From contig JBGTBQ010000430.1 of assembly GCA_041749275.1 (NCBI GenBank), positions 1 through 15,640 on the forward strand: 15,640 nucleotides of DNA. Direction: 5' to 3'. The DNA is from JBGTBQ01 sp041749275. GTDB taxonomy: Bacteria > Acidobacteriota > Blastocatellia > Pyrinomonadales > Pyrinomonadaceae. The position numbers and the translations under genes are program-made. The first letter of the stretch is position 1, and each line of letters begins with the position of its first letter. Below the pieces are notes generated by a model that was not told where the DNA came from, ran no database searches, and was given only the letters and a program-made list of their open reading frames with translations. Shown here one piece after another: positions 1-8,011 of the stretch.

Positions 1-1
1 C

Positions 2-2266
2 ACGAAGGTCGCGGCGGCGGAGCCGTTCGGGGAGTTGGTGGGGCGGGTACGCGAGGTCTGTCTGGGAGCCTATCAGCATCAGGAGGTGCCCTTCGAGAAG
101 CTGGTGGAGGAGTTGGCACTGGGCAGAAGCCTTGCCCACGCGCCGCTCTATCAAGTGGCCTTCCTTTTCGTTAATGCGCCGGAGTCTTACCCGCTGCCGG
201 GGATTGAGACGACATCATTTCAGACCAACCCCGGCACGGCGAAGGTCGATCTGACGCTCGCCGTCACCGACACGTCCGACCGCCTGCTCTGCATCCTTGA
301 GTACAACACTGACCTGTTCGACACCTCGACCGCCGAGCGCCTGTCCTCACACTTCGTGACCCTGCTCAGGGAGATCGCCGCGGACATGGACAAGCCCGTC
401 GGTGACCTGCGCGTGCTTCCCGAAGGCGAGCGTCGCCGACTGCTCCGCGACTTCAACGACACGTCGCGCTCATACCCCGGCGACCTCTCCATCCACCAGC
501 TCTTCGCGCGACAGGCGCGCAATGCCCCGGCCTCCGTCGCGCTCGAAGACGAAGGCGGGCGGCTCACCTACGCAGAGCTGGACTCGCGCTCTAACCAACT
601 GGCGCAATACCTGCAACGGCTCGGCGTCGGCCCTGAGTCGCGCGTGGCCGTCATGCTGAAGCGCTCGCCGGAACTGGTCGTCGCGCTGCTCGCCGTGCTC
701 AAGGCCGGGGGCGCATACGTGCCGCTCGACCCGGAGTACCCGCGCGAGCGGCTCGCCTTTATGCTCGAAGACTCGGAGGCGCACGTGCTCATCACGGACT
801 CCGCGCTGTCCGGGCTGGCGGGGGACGCTGACGTGCGCATCGTCCGTCTCGACGCGGAGCGCGAGCAGTTGGAGATAGAGCGCGACGAAGCCCCGCACGC
901 GACGGTCTCGCCGGACAACCTCGCTTACGTCATGTACACGTCTGGCTCGACGGGCCGCCCGAAGGGCGTCGCCGTCACGCACCGCAACGTCGTGCGGCTC
1001 GTCTTCGGGCAGACTTACGCGGAGTTCGGTCCCGGCGAAGTCTTCCTCCTGCTGGCGCCCGTCTGCTTCGACGCCTCGACCTTCGAGCTGTGGGGGTCTC
1101 TGCTCCACGGCGCGCGCCTCGCCTTAATGGGGGCGGAGGCTCTCTCGCTCGACGACCTATCGCAGGCGCTTGAGCGCCATGGCGTGACGACGCTGTGGCT
1201 GACCGCAGGACTCTTCCAGCAGATGGTCGAGCACAAGGTCGAAGGGATCAAGGGGGTGCGGCAGTTGTTGACCGGCGGCGACATCGTCTCTCCGGCACAC
1301 GCGGCCCGCTTCCTGCGCGAGTGCGGCGGTCGGTTGATCAACGGGTACGGCCCGACCGAGGCGACGACTTTCACCTGCTGCCACCCCATCACCGAGGCGG
1401 AGGCGGTCGCCGGGCCTGTGCCCATCGGGCGACCGGTAGCGAACGCTCGCGTCTACATTCTGGATGGCGGGATGAGGCCCGTGCCGCTGGGCGCGCGCGG
1501 CGAGCTTTACATCGGCGGCGACGGGCTGGCACGCGGCTACGCGAACTCGCCCGCGCTCACCGCCGAGCGCTTCGTCCCCGCCCCGTTCTCGGCAGAGCCA
1601 GGCGCGCGTCTCTACCGGACGGGCGACATCTGCCGCTACCTGCCGGACGGGCGCGTGGAGTTCGGCGGGCGGCGCGACGGGCAGGTGAAGCTGCGCGGCT
1701 TCCGCATCGAGCTGGGCGAGATCGAGGCCGCCATCGCGGCTCACCCATCGGTGCGCGAGGCGGCGGTTCTGGTGCGCGCAGAAGAGCCGGGCGGCGAGCG
1801 ATTCCTGGTCTGTTACGCGGTGCCGCGTTCGCCGCAGGCGACGGACGCAGGCGAACTGCGCGCCTACCTCGCGGGACGACTGCCGGACTACATGCTGCCG
1901 CAGCGCTACGTCTTCCTTCCCGAACTGCCGCTCACGGCCAACGGGAAGGTGGACAGGGACGCCCTGCCCGCGCCCGACGACGCGAGCCTCGCGCGGACGG
2001 GCGTCTACGAGGAGCCGCAGGAGGGGCTTGAGACGGCCCTCGCGCACATCTGGGGCGACGTGTTGCAGGTCGAGCGGGTGGGCGCCAACGATAACTTCTT
2101 CGAGCTGGGAGGCCACTCGCTTTTGGCGATGCAAGTGGTCTCGCGCGTGCGCGAACTGCTCCACGTTGAACTACCGTTGCGCGCATTCTTCGAGGCTCCT
2201 ACCCTCAACGCGCTCGCCTCCGTCATCTCGTACATCGGCAGCAGACAGTCGGAGGGGAAGACGTAG
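2..2266 (+). CDS. Nonribosomal peptide synthetase, C-terminal part: C(partial)-A(Val)-PCP
   Basis: The frame is open to the left edge, so the gene begins upstream. Residues are numbered from the TTG at 35. About 1-140 are the C-terminal part of a condensation domain, with the HQEVPFEKLVE motif; its HHxxxDG centre lies outside the window. About 150-645 are a complete adenylation domain: YTSGSTGRPKG (301-311), FDASTFELW (345-353), NGYGPTEATT (436-445), YRTGD (527-531) and NGKVDR (636-641). Aligned by eye to GrsA, the ten pocket residues are D346 A347 F350 W388 L412 G414 G437 T445 F446 K638, which is the known valine code. A peptidyl carrier protein follows at about 660-735, with LGGHSLL and phosphopantetheine Ser695. 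The protein stops about 12 residues later, so it has no thioesterase, reductase or epimerase domain. It would load valine, condense it with the upstream chain, and need a trans-acting partner for release. It converges on the lipoprotein hydrolase gene, 17 bp away. Confidence 0.96.
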   Translation, partial: TKVAAAEPFGELVGRVREVCLGAYQHQEVPFEKLVEELALGRSLAHAPLYQVAFLFVNAPESYPLPGIETTSFQTNPGTAKVDLTLAVTDTSDRLLCILEYNTDLFDTSTAERLSSHFVTLLREIAADMDKPVGDLRVLPEGERRRLLRDFNDTSRSYPGDLSIHQLFARQARNAPASVALEDEGGRLTYAELDSRSNQLAQYLQRLGVGPESRVAVMLKRSPELVVALLAVLKAGGAYVPLDPEYPRERLAFMLEDSEAHVLITDSALSGLAGDADVRIVRLDAEREQLEIERDEAPHATVSPDNLAYVMYTSGSTGRPKGVAVTHRNVVRLVFGQTYAEFGPGEVFLLLAPVCFDASTFELWGSLLHGARLALMGAEALSLDDLSQALERHGVTTLWLTAGLFQQMVEHKVEGIKGVRQLLTGGDIVSPAHAARFLRECGGRLINGYGPTEATTFTCCHPITEAEAVAGPVPIGRPVANARVYILDGGMRPVPLGARGELYIGGDGLARGYANSPALTAERFVPAPFSAEPGARLYRTGDICRYLPDGRVEFGGRRDGQVKLRGFRIELGEIEAAIAAHPSVREAAVLVRAEEPGGERFLVCYAVPRSPQATDAGELRAYLAGRLPDYMLPQRYVFLPELPLTANGKVDRDALPAPDDASLARTGVYEEPQEGLETALAHIWGDVLQVERVGANDNFFELGGHSLLAMQVVSRVRELLHVELPLRAFFEAPTLNALASVISYIGSRQSEGKT

Positions 2267-2283
2267 GCGCGCCCCGACGCGCT
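2267..2283. other. Short convergent intergenic region with a 5-bp GC hairpin
   Basis: Only 17 bp separate the stop codons of the NRPS gene (+) and the lipoprotein hydrolase gene (-). They contain GCGCG (2267-2271) and CGCGC (2278-2282) around a 6-nt loop. The stem is short and has no T tract on either strand, so calling it a shared terminator is weak. Confidence 0.2.
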
Positions 2284-5127
2284 TCAGCGTTTGCCCGTCA
2301 GGGTTACGACCCGCCGCCAGTCCCCGTCCCAGAACCCTTCGGCCACCGGCCCCGCGCCGCGCGGGTCGCGCGCGTTCCAGACGGCGAAGTCGTACCAGCC
2401 TCTCTGCGAGAGGTTGGGTTCGTACAACTCGAAACCCTCGTAATCGTTCGCCGCGATGATGACGAGATACTTCTTCGGGTTGAGCGGGTTCGGGTAGACG
2501 ACGGACACGCCGAGTCCCTTCCCTTCGAAACGGCGGTCGCCTATCGAGACGGATTCCGACTCCAACTTCAGCGGGATCGATTCGATCAGACGCCCGACGA
2601 CTGAATTTGTCCGCGCGTCGCCGAGGAGGATCAGGTTATTGTCCGCGATGTCCTGCGGGGTAACTTCGCGATCCTCCTTGTAAGGGCATTCGGCGAAGTA
2701 GCTTTTCATCCAGCTCTCGCGAATCTGCGTGGCCGCAGACGCCAGTGCGGCGCGGGCCGCGCCCTCTCCCCCGCTCCCCCCGACGACCAGAAAAGGCCCG
2801 GCGAAGGCGTGCGTGATCGGGCCTTCCACCTCCCGACTCTTGCGTGGTTCCGAGGCTGGCCCCGGCTCGACCTCGACCCGGATCGGTCGCCCCTCCGTCA
2901 CACCGTCGAAGTTGAGTTTCCCGTTCGTGCGTATGGTGAGCGGCGCGCCGGGGACGAGGCCGAGGCGCTCGGGCAGTATCTCGTAGCCCGCGACGTTCTC
3001 CGCCTCGACCGTGATGACGCCGCCCGGCCCCAGCGAGGCGTTGAGCCTCCCGATGGCAAGCGGGCGCGTCAACCGCTCGACCCTGAGCCAGTACGCCTCG
3101 CCGTACTTGAGCTGCCCCGTGGCGAGCGAGACCCGCTCGGGACTCTCCTTCAACACCTTGCCCTCGAAGAAATCGAACATCCGCGGCGTCGGGTCGTCCG
3201 GCGAGTAGACGTGATCCATGCCCTTGATCACGTCGAAACGCGGCTCGAAGCCCAGCCGCCGACACCTCTCCACGAAGGCGGAGGTCTGCCCGACGGGCAC
3301 GTTCCTGTCCTCGTCGCCGTGGACGAGATAGAGGTCGGTGTTGCTCAACCCCTCGGCCAGCTCGACCGGGCTGTTGAGCCTGAGCCAGTCGAGCGGGTAC
3401 GGGCTGCGTATCTGCGTCGCGGCTTGCTCGAAGGCGACGAGGTCGGACGGCGGCATCGCGGCTGCGATGGCAGCGAAGCGGCCGGGGAAGCGTTCGCCGA
3501 GCAGCAGCGCGTAGGTCGCGCCGTAAGACCAGCCGAGCAGGTAGACCTTGCGCTCGTCGAAGTCGTAGTCAGCGCGCGCCGCCTCCATCGCCTCGAAGAT
3601 GTCGGTCATGGCGATGGGTGTGCCGTCGGCGTTGCCCCGCGCGAAGGGCCAGAGCAGCGCGTAGCCGTGCCGCTCGGCCAGCCTCACGTAGGTGTTGATG
3701 AGCGCTGTGTTGGCGACATGGACGCTCTTGAGGAAGTGGCGGCTCGGGAGCGGGAACGGAACGAAGACGACGAGGGGCGGGCGCGACTTCCCCGCCGTGT
3801 ACGACTCGGGGGCGTGCACCATGTAGTACTGCACCTGCCCGTCCACCTTCGACCTGAAGCCGCGCAGGTGCGTCCCCGTGTAGCTCATGGCGTGCGGGCC
3901 GCCGGGCAGGTGGCGCAGCAGCCCATCGAACTCTTCGACGAGGTGGGCCATCTTCGCCTGCCACGTCTTGTCCTGCGGCTGGCGGTTCGCAGGCTCCGTC
4001 AGGTGGGCGCGGCGGATTTCAAGCGCGCCGAAATTGATCTTCGCCTTGTCGTCGGCGCCCGCGGCCTCGCCGCTTCGCCCCGACAGATCGGCGAGCCGCG
4101 CCTCTGCGTCGCCGTAATAGAAAGGCTCCTCAAGGGTGTAGAGCTGGCAGGTGACTCTACAGTGATAGAGACCCTCGGCCATCCCGTCCAGCGGCTTGCT
4201 CCACGCCTCCTGCCCCCCGACAGTCTCGGACGACAGCACCACCTTCTTCGCGTCGAGCACTTCGACGCGCGCCGTCAGCCTCAGCGTGCGCAGCAAGTCT
4301 GAGAGCTTCGGGTCGAGGGCGAGCGACGAGCCATGCGGCAGGACGGCCATCTCGACCACGTCGGGCATGTAAGGATCATTCCCGGCGGCCAAACGCCGCG
4401 CGGCTTCGAGGCCGACGAGGCTGCAATTGAAGCCCCACATGCGCTCCCGCTGCGGGACTTTGACGAGGATGAAGTTCCGACCCTTCCTCAGTAGCGCGGC
4501 GGTGAAGCTGGCAGCCCTGCCGAGGTCGCCGTAGACCGGCGAGTCGCCCGAGCGCGGCTTCATGGCCGTCCGCAGCAGCGGCTCGCCGTTGAGCCAGACT
4601 TTCAACGCGTCGTCGGCGCCCGCCACGAGCACGACCTCCTCGTTGCCTGTGCTCTCGATGACGCACGCGGCGTAGACCACCGCGTCCTTCGTCGTGCGGA
4701 ACAACTTGTCGAGGCGAATCACACCGTCCTCGGAGCGGACGACCGTGTTCGTGAAGTCCGGTGCCAGGCCGCCGGGGTTGAGCAGCCCCTTCTGAATCTT
4801 AAGGAAGCCGTCGGCATCCGTCTGGGACTCGCCCGCCCAGGAGCCGGCGAGGTAGTCGCGGTCAACGGGGCCGCCGTCGGCTGCCTGCCCGGCCACCGGC
4901 GCCGCGTCGCCCTTCCCGACGGGGAACGGACCGGCCACGCGCCACTGCGTGAGCTTCATCTCGCCCGATGGGCCGTCCAGCCGGAGCGCGACCGTGGGGA
5001 TGGTTCCCCGCGCGCCGCACGCCGACAGCGCGAGCGCGACTAAGGCGACGAGGGAGACGAATGTGAAGAGGGTGGCGAGGCGCAACGAGGCGGCGCCTCC
5101 GTGCTTCGCTTGGATGTTGACTTGCAT
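2284..5127 (-). CDS. Secreted lipoprotein with prolyl-oligopeptidase/esterase-like alpha/beta-hydrolase domain
   Basis: This is a 947-residue protein if it starts at the ATG at 5127. That start is preferred because it places a signal peptide right after it: a hydrophobic stretch (FTFVSLVALVALAL) and the lipobox LSAC, with lipidated Cys37. The longer upstream reading frame overlaps the preceding gene and is poor protein sequence. About 60-250 resemble a galactose-binding/beta-sandwich module (DDALKVWLNGEPL ... GRNFILVKVP). About 430-665 form an alpha/beta hydrolase with nucleophile Ser534 in GWSYGA, Asp607 in HGDEDRNVP and His639 in GMDHVY, a complete triad of the S9/esterase type. A C-terminal region (about 770-925, LILLGDARTNSVVGR and VVYPNPLNPKKYLVI) matches the tail I know from large S9-like hydrolases of Acidobacteria and Planctomycetes. 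It should sit on a membrane facing the periplasm or outside and cleave an ester or peptide; the substrate is unknown. It starts 29 bp after the O-antigen-ligase-like gene, so co-transcription is likely. Confidence 0.85.
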   Translation of the reverse strand: MQVNIQAKHGGAASLRLATLFTFVSLVALVALALSACGARGTIPTVALRLDGPSGEMKLTQWRVAGPFPVGKGDAAPVAGQAADGGPVDRDYLAGSWAGESQTDADGFLKIQKGLLNPGGLAPDFTNTVVRSEDGVIRLDKLFRTTKDAVVYAACVIESTGNEEVVLVAGADDALKVWLNGEPLLRTAMKPRSGDSPVYGDLGRAASFTAALLRKGRNFILVKVPQRERMWGFNCSLVGLEAARRLAAGNDPYMPDVVEMAVLPHGSSLALDPKLSDLLRTLRLTARVEVLDAKKVVLSSETVGGQEAWSKPLDGMAEGLYHCRVTCQLYTLEEPFYYGDAEARLADLSGRSGEAAGADDKAKINFGALEIRRAHLTEPANRQPQDKTWQAKMAHLVEEFDGLLRHLPGGPHAMSYTGTHLRGFRSKVDGQVQYYMVHAPESYTAGKSRPPLVVFVPFPLPSRHFLKSVHVANTALINTYVRLAERHGYALLWPFARGNADGTPIAMTDIFEAMEAARADYDFDERKVYLLGWSYGATYALLLGERFPGRFAAIAAAMPPSDLVAFEQAATQIRSPYPLDWLRLNSPVELAEGLSNTDLYLVHGDEDRNVPVGQTSAFVERCRRLGFEPRFDVIKGMDHVYSPDDPTPRMFDFFEGKVLKESPERVSLATGQLKYGEAYWLRVERLTRPLAIGRLNASLGPGGVITVEAENVAGYEILPERLGLVPGAPLTIRTNGKLNFDGVTEGRPIRVEVEPGPASEPRKSREVEGPITHAFAGPFLVVGGSGGEGAARAALASAATQIRESWMKSYFAECPYKEDREVTPQDIADNNLILLGDARTNSVVGRLIESIPLKLESESVSIGDRRFEGKGLGVSVVYPNPLNPKKYLVIIAANDYEGFELYEPNLSQRGWYDFAVWNARDPRGAGPVAEGFWDGDWRRVVTLTGKR

Positions 5128-5138
5128 CGCTTTCGGGT

Positions 5139-5152
5139 GGGGCCGCAGCCCC
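5139..5152 (-). other. Small hairpin in the ligase-to-lipoprotein gap
   Basis: GGGGC (5139-5143) and GCCCC (5148-5152) flank a 4-nt loop in the 29-bp gap between the two minus-strand genes. The region just before the ATG shows no clear Shine-Dalgarno sequence. The hairpin could affect translation or mRNA processing of the downstream gene, but it is short and may be chance in GC-rich DNA. Confidence 0.25.
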
Positions 5153-5156
5153 GGAC

Positions 5157-7637
5157 TCAGGGCGCGTACTCCGCGGCGAGCTTCTCGTAAAAAGCCGCGG
5201 CGTTCTCGTTGCCAACCTGCCTGAGCATCGCGGAGAGCTTCCGGCACATCCCGACCATGTCGAAGGCGGGGCTTGCGTAGACCGAGATGCCTCTGGGGGC
5301 CACGTCGTCGCGGAGGGTGTAGCGCGATTGGTAAATGCGCCGCACGCGGCTCGCGTGAATGCTCGACTGGTTCCGCCAGGTGTTGACCGCCCAGCGGTAC
5401 TGGTTGATCGCCTCCTGCGTCCGCTGCTGTTTCTCCTGTAAGCTCCCGAGGCGGATGATGGTCGGCACGTCCTGCTCGATGAAGAGAGCCTTACGGTAAC
5501 TGCGTTCCGCCTGCGCTGCGTCGCCGCGCTGCTCGTAGAGGTAGCCGAGGTTGGCCCAGGGGCGTGACAGGCTCGGGAGGTCGGTCGCCGCCTCTTCGAG
5601 CAGATGCGTCGCGCGCTCGGGCTGACTTTCGAGGTAGAGCTTACCGAGCTTCGCTTTGGCCATGGCGCCGCCGCCGCGCCGCACCTGCTCTTCGAAGTAA
5701 GCGACGGCCCCGGCGATGAGCCGCTCGGCGCGCTTGGGCGAGCGGCCGCGCAGCTCTGCGAAGAAGGGCGAGTCGGCAACCGACGGCGAACTGCGGAGCG
5801 CCCGCGCATACTCCTCGTCGGCCGCGGACGGGTCGCCGCCGTACTCGCGCACGAGGCCGAGGCTGACGCGGTAGAGCGGGAAGTCCGAGTCGAGTTCGTT
5901 CGCGCGGCTGAGGTATTCGAGCGCCTCCGCCCGTCGCCCCGCGAGCCAGTAGAGCCAGCCGAGGTTGTGGCAGGCGTGATCGTCGAACGGGTTGAGTTCG
6001 AGCACGCGCCGGAATAGTTCGATGCCCGCCTCGACGTGCCGCCGCTCATCCGCGTCCGGCGCGGGGCTGGCGAACGATGCGAAGTCGAACGGGCGGCGCA
6101 GCGTCCTCTCGTGCAGCAGCGCGGCGTTCGAGAGGTAGTGCGCGTTGTCCGGGCTGGCGGCGAGGGCGGCGTCGATGCTGACGCGCGCCGCGTCGAGGTC
6201 GCCGCGCCCCGCCTGCTGCGTGAAGGCGTAGAACGACTCCTCCGCGGCCTGTAGCCGCGCGTACTTGAAGTGGGCGCCGGCGAGCAGGAGCAGCGCGAGC
6301 AGCGCGGGCAGATAAGGCCACACGTTTCGCGTGTGCGGCGCGGCGGCGGGACGGGACGCCTCGCCCTCTAACCCGGCGTTGTGGGCGAAGGCGAACCAGA
6401 GCAGCACGGCCACGCCCCTGTTAGTGAGGATGGACGAGTCGCTGAAGTCGCGCACGATGAGGGCGGCGTAGGCCGCCATCAGGCAGATGACCACGCTCTT
6501 GCGAAACGTGTCGTCGCCGAGCAGTCGAATTTTCCTGTGCGAGACACGGTAGAAGCAGACGAGCAGCAGGCCGTAGGCGACGAGGCCGAGCAGCCCCTTC
6601 TCGACGAGGATTTGGAAGAAGTAGTTGAAGGGCCTCTGCGCGAAGGCCGCATCTGGCCGCTGTTCCCTATAGCCGGCGTACTGCATCACGAAGTTCTGCG
6701 ACCCGACGCCGAAGACCGGGTGCCGTTTGATTATCTCCAGCGAGTCGCGCCAGATGTTCTTCCGCCCCTCCAGGCTGCGCACCTGCGAGGTCGTCTTCAG
6801 AACGGCGAGCGTCGTCGTCACCGGCCGCGCCAGCGGCAGCAGGCAGACCGCCGTCAGGCAGACGACCAGCGCATTGAAGAGCAGAATCCGCTTCAGCGGT
6901 AACAGGCCGTAGACGTAGAAGAGCGCGCTCGCGAAGAGGAAGAAGGCCGCCAGCCCCATGTAGGCGCCCCTGATGAACGTGACGGCGATGGTGCACACGA
7001 CGGCGACCATGGCCGCCAGCGCGAGCCAGCGCGCCGCGCGTGGGCGCCGTAGCCCGACGCAGAACGCGACCGGGAACGGCAGCATCAGGAAGAGCACCGA
7101 CACCCACTCGCCGATAGAGACGCCGACCGGGTTGAGAACGTAGATGTAGTTCCTGAAGTCTGTGAAATCCGAGAAGCCGAGCGCGCGAATTCTGAGATCG
7201 AGGGGCAGGAACCAGTAGACGGCCACGGCGGCCAGGAACACGCCCCAGAGCGTGATGAAGACGTAGAGGGCGAGCCGCTGGTAGTCGTGCCTCAAGTTGA
7301 GCCTGACGAGGCAGTAAAACAGGAGCAGGAAGAGGACTTCCATCAGCGGGTAGAAGCTGTTCTCCCTGTACGTCGAGGCGGCGTACCCGACCAGCTCGAC
7401 CAGCGCGACGACGAGCACGGCGTAGTCCATCTCGTTGAGCCGCACGCGCGCCGCCGCGGGGTCACGCTCAAGCAGTGCGTCCCTGAACAGGTAGACGAGC
7501 GCCGCCCCGAGCAGCACGACGTTGACGTTGAAGAATTCCTGTAGCTTTAGCGAGACGATGAAGGCGACGACGAGCACGAAGAGCACGTCGAGCGCCTTGT
7601 TCAGTGTGGCTGTGTTGGCGGAAGGGGGGACGCGCAT
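5157..7637 (-). CDS. O-antigen ligase/polymerase-like (Wzy_C) membrane protein with C-terminal TPR repeats
   Basis: 826 residues, ATG start at 7637. The N-terminal ~455 residues contain about ten hydrophobic segments (for example 15-30, 38-51, 72-85, 99-111, 122-144, 205-222, 226-245, 250-269, 345-362, 440-455). The Wzy_C/O-antigen-ligase pattern is visible as FIRGAYMGL (221-229, with the arginine typical of the family), RHPVFGVGSQNF (305-316) and FNYFFQILVEKGLLGLVAYG (337-356). The usual His before Asn in that last motif is Phe337. From about 460 to 826 the protein is soluble and helical with several TPR units, clearest at about 533-585, 692-724 and 726-755. Family members join or polymerise undecaprenyl-linked glycans, or glycosylate proteins, on the periplasmic face. 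Ligase fusions to TPRs are common in Acidobacteria-like genomes, where the TPRs may hold a partner. It is first in a two-gene unit with the lipoprotein hydrolase and is divergent from the acyltransferase. Confidence 0.87.
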   Translation of the reverse strand: MRVPPSANTATLNKALDVLFVLVVAFIVSLKLQEFFNVNVVLLGAALVYLFRDALLERDPAAARVRLNEMDYAVLVVALVELVGYAASTYRENSFYPLMEVLFLLLFYCLVRLNLRHDYQRLALYVFITLWGVFLAAVAVYWFLPLDLRIRALGFSDFTDFRNYIYVLNPVGVSIGEWVSVLFLMLPFPVAFCVGLRRPRAARWLALAAMVAVVCTIAVTFIRGAYMGLAAFFLFASALFYVYGLLPLKRILLFNALVVCLTAVCLLPLARPVTTTLAVLKTTSQVRSLEGRKNIWRDSLEIIKRHPVFGVGSQNFVMQYAGYREQRPDAAFAQRPFNYFFQILVEKGLLGLVAYGLLLVCFYRVSHRKIRLLGDDTFRKSVVICLMAAYAALIVRDFSDSSILTNRGVAVLLWFAFAHNAGLEGEASRPAAAPHTRNVWPYLPALLALLLLAGAHFKYARLQAAEESFYAFTQQAGRGDLDAARVSIDAALAASPDNAHYLSNAALLHERTLRRPFDFASFASPAPDADERRHVEAGIELFRRVLELNPFDDHACHNLGWLYWLAGRRAEALEYLSRANELDSDFPLYRVSLGLVREYGGDPSAADEEYARALRSSPSVADSPFFAELRGRSPKRAERLIAGAVAYFEEQVRRGGGAMAKAKLGKLYLESQPERATHLLEEAATDLPSLSRPWANLGYLYEQRGDAAQAERSYRKALFIEQDVPTIIRLGSLQEKQQRTQEAINQYRWAVNTWRNQSSIHASRVRRIYQSRYTLRDDVAPRGISVYASPAFDMVGMCRKLSAMLRQVGNENAAAFYEKLAAEYAP

Positions 7638-7808
7638 GGCTCGGGGGACGACGAGGCGACGGCTAACATTGAGCGGTCAGGGACACCGGATAGCCGTGGC
7701 CGCGTCACTGATTGCGATGGAGAAGCCGGGCGGCGGCGGCGGCGGAAGTGGGCGACTGCCTCCCGTAGGTGCGGTAGAAAAAGTCTGCTGCGCAAAAGTC
7801 TCTTCTGG

Positions 7809-7814
7809 TATACT
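7809..7814 (+). promoter_or_regulatory. Possible -10 box TATACT
   Basis: TATACT differs from the sigma70 -10 consensus at one position and stands out in GC-rich surroundings. The hexamer 17 bp upstream (TGCTGC) is a poor -35. GTATAC is palindromic, so it could serve either strand. The distance to the acyltransferase start would be about 195 bp. Confidence 0.25.
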
Positions 7815-7942
7815 GGCGCCTGCTTCTGAAGGTAGCGAACTCGACTGACGATGGCGCTGAGTTTCACACCTCTCGGCCACTGCCCCTCGTCTCGGCGGCG
7901 TATCTTAAACGATTGCAGGGATAAAATCTACTGGCGCCCGCT
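7811..7942. repeat. Imperfect 14-bp direct repeat TACTGGCGCC(T/C)GCT
   Basis: TACTGGCGCCTGCT at 7811-7824 and TACTGGCGCCCGCT at 7929-7942 match at 13 of 14 positions, 118 bp apart. Each copy begins at or just after an AT-rich -10-like box (TATACT and TAAAAT). Both copies contain the palindrome GGCGCC. Such a pair could be a regulator-binding site, but no regulator gene lies in the window. Confidence 0.5.
7922..7927 (+). promoter_or_regulatory. Possible -10 box TAAAAT for the acyltransferase gene
   Basis: TAAAAT lies 84 bp before the acyltransferase ATG in an AT-richer patch. No good -35 hexamer is seen 16-18 bp upstream (CGTATC region). Confidence 0.25.
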
Positions 7943-8011
7943 CCACCTCTTCAGTTGGAATAGACACGACCACCGCGCGCGTGGAAGTGTGGGCGGCAGG
8001 CAAACCCCACC

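Larger units (their letters stand above)
7638..8011. promoter_or_regulatory. Divergent intergenic region between ligase-like and acyltransferase genes
   Basis: 374 bp without a convincing gene; the short frames here lack recognisable protein character. It must hold the start signals for both divergent genes. Visible elements are a GGC-repeat tract (about 7731-7746), a TATACT box (7809-7814), a TAAAAT box (7922-7927) and a 14-bp imperfect direct repeat (7811-7824 and 7929-7942). No good TTGACA-like -35 stands at the right distance from either box, so exact promoters are uncertain. Confidence 0.5.

Noticed and set aside
470..1108. Long open frame antisense to the left NRPS gene
   Set aside because: It overlaps a clearly recognised A domain and its translation has the Arg/Val/Glu-rich composition typical of antisense frames in GC-rich genes.
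2809..4302. 497-residue plus-strand frame opposite the lipoprotein hydrolase gene
   Set aside because: The opposite strand encodes an intact signal peptide and catalytic triad. This frame shows no domain and has a shadow-frame composition.
5127..5247. Upstream extension of the lipoprotein hydrolase reading frame by 40 residues
   Set aside because: It would overlap the end of the ligase-like gene and place a charged Arg-rich stretch before the signal peptide. The ATG at 5127 gives a normal lipoprotein N-terminus.
7731..7746. GGC repeat tract as a phase-variable microsatellite
   Set aside because: It is only about five triplet units, lies outside any gene, and such runs are common in GC-rich DNA.
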